Shown: piece by piece, positions 16,295-24,747 of the stretch
Layout of the letters: each line of letters starts with the position of its first letter
Numbering within the stretch: the stretch's first letter is position 1
NCBI RefSeq assembly: GCF_009707545.1
Contig: NZ_WLYK01000016.1
Span: 16,224 to 80,223, forward strand
Length of the DNA stretch: 64,000 nt
Source: Nakamurella alba
Lineage (GTDB): Bacteria > Actinomycetota > Actinomycetes > Mycobacteriales > Nakamurellaceae
Direction of reading: 5' to 3'
Made by a program: the position numbers and the translations under genes
Notes under the pieces: generated by a model
Database searches by the model: none
What the model saw: only the letters and a program-made list of their open reading frames with translations
Told to the model about the DNA's origin: nothing

Positions 16295-18369
16295 AGCGCG
16301 GCCTCCTGTCGGGTGATCCGGATGTTGCCGGACGTGTCGGTGCGGGCGACGGTGCCGACCGGCACCACGACGTTGCAGGTGCTGTCGAAGATCAGCGCGG
16401 GGCCGTTGATCTCGAGCCCGGCACCGAGGTCGGTGCGGCGGTGCAGCTCGAACTCGACCAGGGCGCCGGAACCGTGGTCCCAGGCCTGCCGACGGCCGAG
16501 CGGGACGGCCGGGCCGGCGGCCGGGGCCAGGGTGGCCGTAGCCGGGCTGTTGCCGCGGCCGACGCCGTGGGCGCGCAGGGTGACGATCTCGATGTCGTTG
16601 GGCAGCCGGTGGCCGTACCGCTCCTGGTGCACCCGGTCGAACTCCTCGCGGATGCTCGCGGTGGTGGAGTGCTCGTGGACGGGCACCGAGAGGGTGTGCT
16701 CCTGGTAGCGGTAGCGCAGGTCGATGCGCCGCTCCACCTCCGCCGCGTCCTCCGAGACACCCTGCGCGGCCAGGCTCTTCGCCACCTCGCCGGTCATCTC
16801 GGTGAGCGGCTCGGCGATCTCGGCCACCGCCTCGTCGGTCAGCGGCCGGATGGAGCTGCGGGAGACGTCCTGCTCCAGGTCGGTCATCAGCATGCCCCAG
16901 GCCGAGTAGGCGCCGGGGGCGACCGGGACGACGACCTCGGCCAGGTTCATCTCCTGCATCACCAGCGCGCCCATCAGCGGACCGGCGCCGCCGAAGGCGA
17001 CCAGGGAGAAGGCCCGCGGGTCCAGCCCGCGCTCGATGGTGATCTCGTTGACCGCACCGACGGTGTGGATCGCGACCATCCGGAAGACGCCGGCGGCGGC
17101 CTCCAGCACCGGCATGCCCAGCGGCTCCGCGACCTTGCTGCGGACCGCCTCGACGGCCGCCTCGGTGGAGATCTTCATGTCGCCGACCACGAACTCGTCG
17201 GGCGAGAGGTAGCCCAGCGCCACCGCGGTGTCGGTGACGGTGGGCTCGGTGCCGCCGCGCTGGTAGCAGGCCGGGCCGGGCTCGGCGCCGGCGGAGCGCG
17301 GGCCGACCCGCAGCATCCCGTCGTCCATGTAGGCGATGGAGCCGCCGCCGGCACCGATGGTGCGCAGGTCGAAGACCGGGGTGAGCATGGGCAGGTCGGT
17401 GAGCGAGGCCTCGTACGCGGTGGACGCGGCGCCGCCGGTGATCACGCAGGCGTCGAGGCTGGTGCCGCCGACGTCGAAGCTGAGCAGGTCGTCCCGGCCG
17501 ATCATCTCGGACAGGTGCACGGTACCCGCGATGCCGCCGGCCGGGCCGGAGAAGACGGTGGTCAGCGGCTCGTCACGGACCGACTCGGCGGTCATCGCAC
17601 CGCCGGCCGACCGCATGATCCAGAACGCGCCGCGGAAGCCCATGGCGGCCAGCTCGGCCTCCAGCCGGCTCAGGTAGCTGTCCAGGATGGGCCGGATGTA
17701 GGCGGCCAGCACCGTGGAGGAGGTGCGCTCGTACTCCCGGTACATCCGGGCGACCTTGTGCGACACCGACACCGAGAGCCCCGGGTACAGCGAGCGGACG
17801 ATGTCCTCGGTGCGCTCCTCGTGCGCCGGGTTGGCGTAGCCGTGCAGGTAGGTGACGGCGATCGAGGTGACCTGCTGCTGCTCGACGAGCTCGGTGACCG
17901 CGGCCTCGACGGCCGCCTCGTCCAGCGGGGCGAGCTCGTTGCCGAGGTGGTCCAGCCGGCCGCCGACGCCCTTGATCCGGCGCCGCGGGATGAGCGGGGC
18001 GTGCCGGACGAACTGCAGGTCGTACATGTGCTGGAACGGGACGTCGCCGCGGCCGATGTGCAGGATGTCCTCGAACCCGGCGTTGGTGATGAGGCCGGTG
18101 GTGGCGCCGCGGCGTTCCAGGATCGCATTGAGTCCGAGGGTGGTGCCGTGTACCAGTCGCACGACCCGCTCGATCGGCACGCCGAGCCGGCGCAGCGCGT
18201 CGATCACGCCGGTCGCCGGGTCGCGCGGGGTGGTGCGGGCCTTGGCGACAAAGGTTTCGCCGGTGGCGGTGTCGACCGCGACGGCGTCGACGAAGGTGCC
18301 GCCGACGTCGACGGCGACCCGGTACTCGGCGCCGTTCGGGGTGGCGGTTGCCGGGGTGGTTCCAGTCAT
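16291..18369 (-). CDS. hyuA: Hydantoinase/oxoprolinase subunit A
   Basis: A 692-residue ASKHA-fold ATPase subunit. The phosphate-1 motif is VDVGGTFVDA and a second ATP site includes LLSFDVGGTSLD. The family segments VHGTTLGLNAILERRGA, IGAGGGSIA and VAFGGAGP are all present. It phosphorylates the amide oxygen of a cyclic substrate so that the ring can be opened. It overlaps both neighbours by 4 bases, between the amidohydrolase and hyuB. Confidence 0.9.
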   Translation of the reverse strand: MTGTTPATATPNGAEYRVAVDVGGTFVDAVAVDTATGETFVAKARTTPRDPATGVIDALRRLGVPIERVVRLVHGTTLGLNAILERRGATTGLITNAGFEDILHIGRGDVPFQHMYDLQFVRHAPLIPRRRIKGVGGRLDHLGNELAPLDEAAVEAAVTELVEQQQVTSIAVTYLHGYANPAHEERTEDIVRSLYPGLSVSVSHKVARMYREYERTSSTVLAAYIRPILDSYLSRLEAELAAMGFRGAFWIMRSAGGAMTAESVRDEPLTTVFSGPAGGIAGTVHLSEMIGRDDLLSFDVGGTSLDACVITGGAASTAYEASLTDLPMLTPVFDLRTIGAGGGSIAYMDDGMLRVGPRSAGAEPGPACYQRGGTEPTVTDTAVALGYLSPDEFVVGDMKISTEAAVEAVRSKVAEPLGMPVLEAAAGVFRMVAIHTVGAVNEITIERGLDPRAFSLVAFGGAGPLMGALVMQEMNLAEVVVPVAPGAYSAWGMLMTDLEQDVSRSSIRPLTDEAVAEIAEPLTEMTGEVAKSLAAQGVSEDAAEVERRIDLRYRYQEHTLSVPVHEHSTTASIREEFDRVHQERYGHRLPNDIEIVTLRAHGVGRGNSPATATLAPAAGPAVPLGRRQAWDHGSGALVEFELHRRTDLGAGLEINGPALIFDSTCNVVVPVGTVARTDTSGNIRITRQEAAL

Positions 18370-19553
18370 CGGGTGGTCCTCACGAGTGCGCCGGCGGCGA
18401 CGACGGTGGTCATCGCGTCGAAGACGGTCAGGTCGGTGGTGGGATCGCCGGGCACGGCCAGCAGGTCGGCGGCCATGCCGACCCCGACACTGCCGACGGT
18501 GTCCTCGATCCGGCAGAGCCGCGCACCGTTGACAGTGCTGGCCTGCAGTGCCTGCAGCGGCGAGAGTCCGGCCAGCTGCAGCAGGATCATCTCGTTGACG
18601 ACCTGGCTGCGGCCGTGCAGCACGTCGCCGGGCGGGAAGTCGGTGCCGTTGGTGAAGGTGACGCCGGCCGCGGCGGCACGCTTCGCGCTGGCCAGGTGCA
18701 GCTCGGCCATCCGGGTCGCCTTCTCCACGGAGGCGTTGCCGAATCCCTTGTGCTGCTTGTACTCCAGGTTGTGCGTGACGCCCAGGGTCGGCGAGTAGTA
18801 GACGTCGGCGGCGGCCATCTCCCGCACCGTCTGCTCGTCCATCTCGTAGCCGTGCTCGAAGGACCGGACGCCCAGCCGCACCGCGGCCCGGATCGCCGTG
18901 GAGCCGCCGGCGTGTGCGACGACGTACTTGCCGTGCTCCTGTGCCGCCCGGACGACCGCGGCGATCTCGTCGTCGGTCATCTCCTGGTACTGCGGATCCT
19001 CCTCGGCCCGGGCGATGCCGCCGGTGATGAAGATCTTGACCTGGTCCGCTCCGGCCTCCAGCTCGGCCTTCGCGGCGGCGTAGAACTGGTCGGGATCCTC
19101 GGCGTAGGAGCAGTCCTGGCCCTTGCCGTGGCCGTCGGCGTGCGAGACGGCCCGGCCGCCGGCCATCACCCGCGGGATGCGGATGTCGCGCTTGGCGGCC
19201 GACTGCCGGATGGCCAGGTCCATCCCGCCCATCTCGTGGATGCAGCGGACGGTGGTGGCGCCGGCCTGCAGCGCGTCAGCGGCCCGGGTGGCGGCCCGGA
19301 AGGCCATCCCGGCGCGGTCCTCGGACTCGTCGGCGGCGGCCAGCGGGTGGACGATCGTCAGGTGGGTGTGCACGGTGACGAACCCGGGGGTCACCACGTC
19401 GCCGCGCAGGTCGATCACCTCCGCCGGGTCGGTCCCGGCCGGCGGGCCGTCGGCGGTGATCGCGGTGATCACCCCGTCCCGGGCCTCGATCGAGACCGGT
19501 CCGCCGATCTCACCGGTGCGGATGTCGAGCACCCGGCCATCGGTCAACCACAT
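18366..19553 (-). CDS. Metal-dependent amidohydrolase (imidazolonepropionase/prolidase-like)
   Basis: A 395-residue amidohydrolase-superfamily enzyme. The HxH metal pair is in TVHTHLTIV, a probable carboxylated Lys in QVKIFITGG, further His ligands in VVAHAGG and FEHGYE, and the final Asp in TFTNGTDFPPGD. Its relatives hydrolyse dipeptides with proline, imidazolones and cyclic amides. Start 19553 is preferred over an upstream in-frame ATG because AGGAGG lies 9 bases before it. First gene of the long operon, overlapping hyuA by 4 bases. Together with HyuAB it suggests stepwise hydrolysis of a cyclic or conjugated amide. Confidence 0.83.
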   Translation of the reverse strand: MWLTDGRVLDIRTGEIGGPVSIEARDGVITAITADGPPAGTDPAEVIDLRGDVVTPGFVTVHTHLTIVHPLAAADESEDRAGMAFRAATRAADALQAGATTVRCIHEMGGMDLAIRQSAAKRDIRIPRVMAGGRAVSHADGHGKGQDCSYAEDPDQFYAAAKAELEAGADQVKIFITGGIARAEEDPQYQEMTDDEIAAVVRAAQEHGKYVVAHAGGSTAIRAAVRLGVRSFEHGYEMDEQTVREMAAADVYYSPTLGVTHNLEYKQHKGFGNASVEKATRMAELHLASAKRAAAAGVTFTNGTDFPPGDVLHGRSQVVNEMILLQLAGLSPLQALQASTVNGARLCRIEDTVGSVGVGMAADLLAVPGDPTTDLTVFDAMTTVVAAGALVRTTR

Positions 19554-19914
19554 GGTGGTGCGCCTCCTGAACGGCCGGCAGTGGTGGGGGACCCTCAGGC
19601 GTCCCACTGACTGTGCGGCTCAGTCATCTGATGAATATTGCTTGAGAGGGTCTTTTCATCCGCTCTCTGCCGCCGTACCGTAAGACCATTCCGGACGGAG
19701 TGGCAAGACCCCGTTTGTTACGTTCTGTGTCACGATCCGGCCGCCGGACCGTCACCCTGACGCCCTGCGACCGGCCCGCCGCAGGTCAGGGAAACGGCAA
19801 CGCCGTTGTCGTTCCGGGATCGGAACGAGCCGGAAATGCCGCGACCGGCAGCCTGTGCACCACCCACGGTCACCGCCGACGCACCCGTCGTCACCGAATC
19901 CGGAGGTCCACCTC
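19554..19914. promoter_or_regulatory. Divergent promoter region between amidohydrolase operon and cyclase
   Basis: A 361-base gene-free stretch that should carry promoters for both the long minus-strand operon and the cyclase/aminotransferase genes. It has a local AT-rich pocket at 19620-19665 with an inverted repeat GATGAA/TTCATC (19630-19635 and 19655-19660), a candidate operator. I cannot assign clear -35/-10 pairs. Confidence 0.45.
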
Positions 19915-20724
19915 TTGTCCATCGACATCACCGGTATTGCAACTGCTCTCAGTGGCAGTCGGGTGTTCGAGCTCGGCCACCCGATGCAGCGCGGGATGCC
20001 GGTGCACCCGAACCACCCGCCCTACTACTTCACGATGGGCAAGCGGCACGGCGACTCCTACCGCGAGGGCGGGTACAGCGCGGCGAACGACGTGATGATG
20101 CTGAGCGGGCACCACGGCACGCACATGGACGCACTGGGCCATGTGTCGGTGAATGACCGCCTGCACGGCGATGTCGTGGCGAGCGACGTGCAGCGGGGGC
20201 TGAAAGGCCTGACCGACAAGGACATCTCGCAGCAGGCACCGGTGGTCGCGCCGGCCGTGGTGCTGGATCTGCCGGGTCTGCTCGGGATCGGATCACTGGA
20301 GCCAGGTCATCTGATCACCGAAGAGCAGTACGACGCGGCGCTGGACCGGCAGGGCGTGACCGTCGGCCGCGGCTACGTGGTGCTGTTCCGCACCGGCTGG
20401 GCACAGCGGTGGAACAGCCCGGCCGACTTCTACCCGGCGGACGGCGCGCAGCCCGGACCGGGCGCCGACGTGGCACGACGGCTGTCCGCGGCGGGCGTGA
20501 TCGCGGCCGGGAGTGACACCATGTCCTTCGAGTGTGTCCGACCCGGGCAGAACTCGATGCCCGGCCACAGCCACCTGCTGGTGGAGGCCGGCATCCCCAT
20601 CATGGAGATGCTCGACCTGGAGGAGGTGAGCGCGGCCGGCGTGCACCGCCTGCTGTTCGTCGCCCTCCCCCTGCGCATCGTCGGCGCCACCGGCTCGCCG
20701 ATCCGGCCCATCGGCATCGGCTGA
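19915..20724 (+). CDS. Cyclase/kynurenine formamidase-like metal hydrolase
   Basis: A 269-residue member of the cyclase family (PF04199). The metal motif HHGTHMDALGH fits the H-x-G-T-H-x-D-x-x-H consensus, and further family features are DLPGL, LFRTGW and GSDTMSFE. Such enzymes hydrolyse N-formylkynurenine, isatin or other ring/amide bonds using Mn or Zn. A TTG start at 19915 is chosen because GGAGG sits 8 bases upstream and homology begins there; longer in-frame starts have no ribosome site. It adds another amide/ring hydrolase beside the HyuAB operon. Confidence 0.82.
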   Translation: MSIDITGIATALSGSRVFELGHPMQRGMPVHPNHPPYYFTMGKRHGDSYREGGYSAANDVMMLSGHHGTHMDALGHVSVNDRLHGDVVASDVQRGLKGLTDKDISQQAPVVAPAVVLDLPGLLGIGSLEPGHLITEEQYDAALDRQGVTVGRGYVVLFRTGWAQRWNSPADFYPADGAQPGPGADVARRLSAAGVIAAGSDTMSFECVRPGQNSMPGHSHLLVEAGIPIMEMLDLEEVSAAGVHRLLFVALPLRIVGATGSPIRPIGIG

Positions 20725-20736
20725 GCCGGGCGCCTC

Positions 20737-20796
20737 CATACTTCGGCTGAGCTGTACCGCCTTCATACTTCGGTTGAGCTGCACCGCCTTCATACT
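20737..20796. repeat. 27-base tandem repeat ahead of the aminotransferase
   Basis: Two full units (20737-20763 and 20764-20790) starting CATACTTCGG and a truncated third (CATACT, 20791-20796) lie in the 103-base gap between cyclase and aminotransferase. Units differ at two positions. They may be operators, or a slippage product. Confidence 0.75.
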
Positions 20797-20827
20797 GAAC
20801 CCACCTGCACGAACCCTGAGGAGAACC

Positions 20828-22219
20828 GTGACCATCACCGAACCGGCGGCGTTCCCGGAGCCCGACCTGTCCCCGATGATCCCGCACTTCACCACGGCCA
20901 AGGCCTGGGCGGACCCGACGCTGCCGGTGCTGACCCGCGGCGAGGGCGTGTGGGTCGAGGACACCAAGGGCCGTCGTTACTTCGACGGGCTGTCCGGCCT
21001 GTTCTGCAGCAACCTGGGCCACGGCCGGGCGGACCTGGTCGCGGCCGCGTCCGAGCAGATGTCCCGGATGGCGTTCTTCCCGACCTGGGGCGCCGCCCAC
21101 GACGTCGGCCTGCAGACCGCCGCGGCGATCACCTCGCGCGCGCCGGAGGGCCTGGACGCGGTGTTCTTCGTCAGCTCCGGGTCGGAGGCGGTGGAGTCGG
21201 CGGTCAAGCTGGCCCGCACCTACCACCTGGCGAACGGCGAGCCCGGCCGTTACAAGGTCATTTCCCGTGACTTCTCCTACCACGGAACCACTCTCGGTGC
21301 GCTGTCGGTGACCGCGGTACCGCGTTTCCGTGAGCCGTACCTCCCGATGCTGGGCGACTTCGTCCGGAATGTGCCGAACACCCTGCGCTCCTCCCCCGCC
21401 CCGGGCGGCGGCGCCGGCGACCTGTCCGGCGTGCAGGCGATCGAGGACCTGATCCTCGCGGAGGGCCCGGAGACGGTGTCCGCGGTGTTCGCCGAGCCGG
21501 TGCAGAACGGCGGCGGCGCGATCGTCCCGCCGGAGGGCTACTGGCAGGCGCTGCGCGCGGTGTGCGACAAGTACGGGGTGCTGCTGGTCGCCGACGAGGT
21601 GATCACCGGGTTCGGCCGGCTGGGCACCTGGTTCGGCAGCGAGTACTTCGGCGTCGTCCCCGACCTGATCACCTTCGCGAAGGGCGCCACCTCGGCCTAC
21701 GTGCCGTTCGGCGGCGTGCTCACCAAGTCCTCGATCACCGGCACCATCGCCGGCTCGGAGCTCGGCTGGTTCGCCCACGGCTCGACCTTCGGTGCGCACC
21801 CGGTCGCCAGCGCGGTGTCCCTGGCCACCATGGACGCGATGGAGAAGGAGCAGGTGCTGGAGAACGTCAACCTGCGCAAGGGCGACCTGCTCGGCGGGCT
21901 GCAGCGCATCGCGCAGGGCACCCCGTTCATCCGCGAGGTCCGCGGCACCGGGTTCTTCTACGCCATGGAGATCGTCGCCGACCGCGACTCGGGCCAGGAG
22001 CTCTCCGCCGGCCAGCGGGCCGGGCTGCTCGGAGGCGTGCTGATGCGCGCGATGCGCTCCGCCGGGGTCCTGCTGCGTCCCGACGACCGCGGACCCGCCA
22101 GCATCGTCGTCTCCCCGCCGCTGGTCACCGACGGCACCGAGCTCGACGAGATGCTCAACCGCACCGAGCAGGTCGTCGCCATCATGGCCGACTGGCTCCG
22201 GGAGAACTCCTCGCTCTGA
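20828..22219 (+). CDS. Class III omega-amino acid aminotransferase
   Basis: A 463-residue PLP fold-type I enzyme. The phosphate-cup segment FVSSGSEAVESAVKLAR, the conserved DEVITGFGR with the PLP-ring Asp, and the Schiff-base Lys in ITFAKGATSAY are present. It resembles omega-amino acid:pyruvate aminotransferases and related enzymes. GTG 20828 is chosen because GAGGAG lies just upstream. In context it could transaminate an amine produced by the decarboxylase of the neighbouring operon. Confidence 0.88.
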   Translation: MTITEPAAFPEPDLSPMIPHFTTAKAWADPTLPVLTRGEGVWVEDTKGRRYFDGLSGLFCSNLGHGRADLVAAASEQMSRMAFFPTWGAAHDVGLQTAAAITSRAPEGLDAVFFVSSGSEAVESAVKLARTYHLANGEPGRYKVISRDFSYHGTTLGALSVTAVPRFREPYLPMLGDFVRNVPNTLRSSPAPGGGAGDLSGVQAIEDLILAEGPETVSAVFAEPVQNGGGAIVPPEGYWQALRAVCDKYGVLLVADEVITGFGRLGTWFGSEYFGVVPDLITFAKGATSAYVPFGGVLTKSSITGTIAGSELGWFAHGSTFGAHPVASAVSLATMDAMEKEQVLENVNLRKGDLLGGLQRIAQGTPFIREVRGTGFFYAMEIVADRDSGQELSAGQRAGLLGGVLMRAMRSAGVLLRPDDRGPASIVVSPPLVTDGTELDEMLNRTEQVVAIMADWLRENSSL

Positions 22220-22239
22220 GTTCGCCTTCCTTCTGTCGT

Positions 22240-22271
22240 CCGGGCCCGGTGGCTGTTGCCGCCGGGCCCGG
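22240..22271 (+). terminator. GC hairpin after the aminotransferase
   Basis: CCGGGCCCGG at 22240-22249 and 22262-22271 flank GGC/GCC and a TGTT loop, giving a stem of about 13 pairs with one mismatch, 20 bases past the stop. There is no U-run, as is common in high-GC actinobacteria. Confidence 0.55.
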
Positions 22272-22353
22272 TGGCGTTCCCGGGTGTTCCCGTCCGGGGT
22301 TCCGGAGGCGGCGGGTCGGAGGCGCGGGCGCGGGCGCGGAGAGGTCAGGCGCC

Positions 22354-22691
22354 GAATCCGGGACCGAAACCATCGGCCAGCGACGGAAACGGTCCCCGAT
22401 CCGAGCAGCGAGGTGGAAGACGGCTCCGGGTCACTGGCCGAGCGAATCCGGGACCGAAACCATCGGCCCGCGACGGAAACGGTCCCCGATCCGGGCAGCG
22501 ACGTGGGGGACCGCTCAGGGCCGGGGGCCGAGCGAATCCGGGACCGAAACCATCGGCCCGCGACGGAAACGCGTCCCCGATCCGGGCAGCGGCCTGAGAG
22601 GCGGCGCCCGGCGGGCGCGGAGAGGTCAGGCGCCGAATCCGGGACCGAACCCATCGGCCAGCGACGGAAACGGTCCCCGATCCGGGCAGCG
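22354..22691. repeat. Four-copy inverted-repeat cluster (REP/BIME-like)
   Basis: Four copies of a 57-58 base unit start at 22354, 22444, 22534 and 22635 and end near 22410, 22500, 22591 and 22691. Each begins GAATCCGGGACCGAA and ends CGGTCCCCGATCCG (one carries an extra C), so each is an imperfect palindrome of facing arms around a roughly 23-base centre. Spacers are 33-43 bases and differ, except that the flank GCGCGGAGAGGTCAGGCGCC precedes both copies 1 and 4. The array fills the 568-base gap between convergent genes and holds no credible gene. Confidence 0.85.
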
Positions 22692-22787
22692 GCGGGCGGT
22701 GTCGGCCACACCGGCCGGGGAACGACGAACCCCGGGCCCGGCGGCGCGGCGCCGTCGGACCCGGGGAGTTCAGGGGTGAGGTGGGGA

Positions 22788-23582
22788 TCAGCCGAACTGG
22801 AAGGAGCGCTTGGCCATCCCGTACCAGAAGCCGTCGATCACCGAATCGCCTGCGGGGGAACCACCTTCGGATGCCGCCCCGAGCGAGACGAAGAGCGGCG
22901 CGAAGTGCTCGGTGCGCGGGTGTGCCCGGGCGGCGGCGGGGGCCTTGTCCATGAAGTCGAGGACGGCATCGATGTCGCCGGCACCGACGGTCTCCCTGGC
23001 CCAGGCGTCGAACTCCCGCCCCCACTGCGGTGCCTTGCCGGTGACGTCGCCGAACACGGCCTCGCTGAGGTTGTGGGTGGTGAAGCCGGACCCGATGATC
23101 AGCGTGCCCTCGTCGCGCAGCGGCGCCAGGGTGCGGCCGAGCTCGAACAGCTCCCGCGGGTCCAGCGTCGGCATGGACACCTGGAGCACCGGGATGTCGG
23201 CCTCGGGGAACATCTCGACCAGCGGCACGTAGGCGCCGTGATCCAGGCCACGGTTCGGGTCCTGGTACACGGGGCGGCCGGGCTTCGCGACGAGCTTCGC
23301 CACCGACTCGGCCAGTTCGGGAGCGCCCGGCGCGGCGTAGGTGACGTCGTAGTAGTGCTGCGGGAAGCCCCAGAAGTCGTAGGTCAGCGGGACCGTCTCG
23401 GTGGCACCGACGGTCAGCGGTGCGGCCTCCCAGTGCGCGGAGACGACCAGGATCTGCTGCGGCTTCGGCAGGTCGGTGCTCCAGGCGGCGAGCTGACCGG
23501 TCCAGGTCTCGTCGTCGGCGAGCGGCGGCGCCCCGTGGGACAGGTACAGCACGGGCTGGCGGTCGACGGCGGGTGCGGTCAT
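22788..23582 (-). CDS. LigB/DODA-family extradiol dioxygenase (YgiD-like)
   Basis: A 264-residue member of the class III extradiol ring-cleavage family (4,5-DOPA dioxygenase). Metal-ligand regions are visible as SHGAPPL near the N-terminus, SAHWE, LDHGAYVPL and the C-terminal SLGAASEGG. The ATG at 23582 keeps the start clear of the palindromic operator at 23634-23649; the longer frame to 23645 would place coding sequence over it. Divergent from a MarR gene, an arrangement typical of repressor-controlled response to aromatic or quinone compounds. Confidence 0.88.
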   Translation of the reverse strand: MTAPAVDRQPVLYLSHGAPPLADDETWTGQLAAWSTDLPKPQQILVVSAHWEAAPLTVGATETVPLTYDFWGFPQHYYDVTYAAPGAPELAESVAKLVAKPGRPVYQDPNRGLDHGAYVPLVEMFPEADIPVLQVSMPTLDPRELFELGRTLAPLRDEGTLIIGSGFTTHNLSEAVFGDVTGKAPQWGREFDAWARETVGAGDIDAVLDFMDKAPAAARAHPRTEHFAPLFVSLGAASEGGSPAGDSVIDGFWYGMAKRSFQFG

Positions 23583-23633
23583 CTCGGGTTCTCGATCCTC
23601 TCGGGCTTCGCCGTCCACGCTACGCCCGGTTGG

Positions 23634-23649
23634 TTGAACTTTCAATCAA
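23634..23649. promoter_or_regulatory. Candidate MarR operator
   Basis: TTGAACTTTCAA (23634-23645) is a perfect palindrome of 5-base arms around CT, continuing to TCAA at 23649. It lies in the 92-base gap between dioxygenase and MarR gene. A TAGACT hexamer at 23663-23668 ends 6 bases before the MarR GTG, suggesting a leaderless transcript. Confidence 0.6.
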
Positions 23650-23674
23650 AGCGGCGTGTCGTTAGACTACGGAA

Positions 23675-24130
23675 GTGTCCGATTCCCCCTGGTTGTCCGC
23701 TCCGCAGCAGCAGGCATGGCGTACCTACCTCGCCATGCGCGCTGCCCTCGAGTCGCGGATCGAACGCGACACCCAGCGGTCGGCCGGCATGCCGCACGCC
23801 TACTACCTGGTCCTCGCGATGCTGTCCGAGGCGGAGGACCGCACCCTGCGGATGAGCCAGCTCGCGGAGTTCGCCCAGATGTCGCAGTCCCGGCTGTCGC
23901 ACGCCGTCGCCCGGCTCGAGGAGTCCGGGTGGGTGAAGCGCCGGTCGGCTCCGGAGGACCGACGTGGGCAGCTGGCCACCCTCACCGATGCCGGCTGGGA
24001 GGTACTGGTGGCTGCGGCCCCGGCCCACGCGGAGACGGTGCGGTCGATCATGTTCGACTGCCTGTCCGCCGAGCAGGTGCGGCAGCTCACCGAGATCTGC
24101 GCGATCGTGCTGAAGCGCGCGGAGGACTGA
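23675..24130 (+). CDS. MarR-family transcriptional regulator
   Basis: A 151-residue winged-helix dimer protein. The recognition helix region is MSQLAEFAQMSQSRLSHAVA, the wing RRSAPEDRRGQLATLTDAG contains the conserved D-x-R, and long dimerisation helices lie at both ends. The GTG start has no clear ribosome site but sits at the predicted transcript 5' end. It likely represses itself and the divergent dioxygenase through the intervening palindrome. Confidence 0.9.
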   Translation: MSDSPWLSAPQQQAWRTYLAMRAALESRIERDTQRSAGMPHAYYLVLAMLSEAEDRTLRMSQLAEFAQMSQSRLSHAVARLEESGWVKRRSAPEDRRGQLATLTDAGWEVLVAAAPAHAETVRSIMFDCLSAEQVRQLTEICAIVLKRAED

Positions 24131-24160
24131 GCTGATCCGCGGTCGGCGCCGGGGATCGGC

Positions 24161-24670
24161 ATGACACCGGTCGAGATCCTGGCGTTCGTCGTCGGTCCGG
24201 CGCACCGGTTCGTCGGGCGCCCGGCGGACGGCCCGGCACCGGTACCACCCGGCGGCGAGAGCCCGCCGGGGATCGAGATCCGTTCCGGGCTCGGCATCGT
24301 CGGTGATCGCTACTTCAACCGGCCGGCCCACCGGGACGCGTCCGTCACGCTGATCGCCATCGAGTCGCTGACCGCCGTGGCCGAGGAACTCGGAGTGCCG
24401 CTCTTCGATCCTGTCCTGGCCCGGCGGAACCTCGTGCTCTCCGGACTGCCGGACCTGGACGCCCTTGCCGGACGCCGCTTCTCGCTGGACTCGGGCTCCG
24501 GGCCGGTCGAGCTGCAGGGCGGGCGCCCGGCACGGCCGTGCGCCTGGATGGACATCGTGCTGGCACCGGGTGCGTTCCGCGCACTGCGCGGCCTGGGTGG
24601 GGTGCGTTGCCGGCCGACGAGCTCCGGATCGCTGCGGATCGGTCCCGCGATCCTCGACCTCCTGGACTGA
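24161..24670 (+). CDS. MOSC-domain protein
   Basis: A 169-residue single MOSC domain: GIEIRSGLGIVGDRYF in the first half, RRNLVLSGLPDLDALAGRRF centrally, and the conserved Cys in RPARPCAWMD followed by ALRGLGGVRC. MOSC domains bind molybdenum cofactor or carry sulfur and occur as stand-alone proteins. It lies 30 bases after the MarR gene and may be cotranscribed. Confidence 0.82.
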   Translation: MTPVEILAFVVGPAHRFVGRPADGPAPVPPGGESPPGIEIRSGLGIVGDRYFNRPAHRDASVTLIAIESLTAVAEELGVPLFDPVLARRNLVLSGLPDLDALAGRRFSLDSGSGPVELQGGRPARPCAWMDIVLAPGAFRALRGLGGVRCRPTSSGSLRIGPAILDLLD

Positions 24671-24692
24671 CACCGGCGGTACTCCGATCGGG

Positions 24693-24728
24693 CGACAATT
24701 TTCATTGTCGTTGACAACGCACGTTGTC
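24693..24728. promoter_or_regulatory. Paired palindromic operators before the small HTH gene
   Basis: CGACAAT-TTTC-ATTGTCG (24693-24710) and GACAACG-CA-CGTTGTC (24713-24728) are two perfect 7-base-arm palindromes sharing GACAA/TTGTC half-sites. A TTGACA hexamer at 24711-24716 overlaps the second and could be a -35 box. They end 20 bases before the ATG at 24748. Confidence 0.7.
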
Positions 24729-24747
24729 GTCGACAGGATCTGTGTGC

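Noticed and set aside
16441..18798. 785-codon plus-strand open frame opposite hyuA
   Set aside because: Low-complexity Gly/Arg/Asp/His content and complete overlap with hyuA; a mirror of GC-rich third positions.
22354..22691. CRISPR array
   Set aside because: Units are 57-58 bases, internally palindromic, with spacers of uneven length sharing flanks; only four copies and no cas genes.
20600..22711. 703-codon minus-strand frame opposite the aminotransferase and repeat cluster
   Set aside because: The repeated segments reflect the DNA repeats and the rest is antisense to a well-supported gene.
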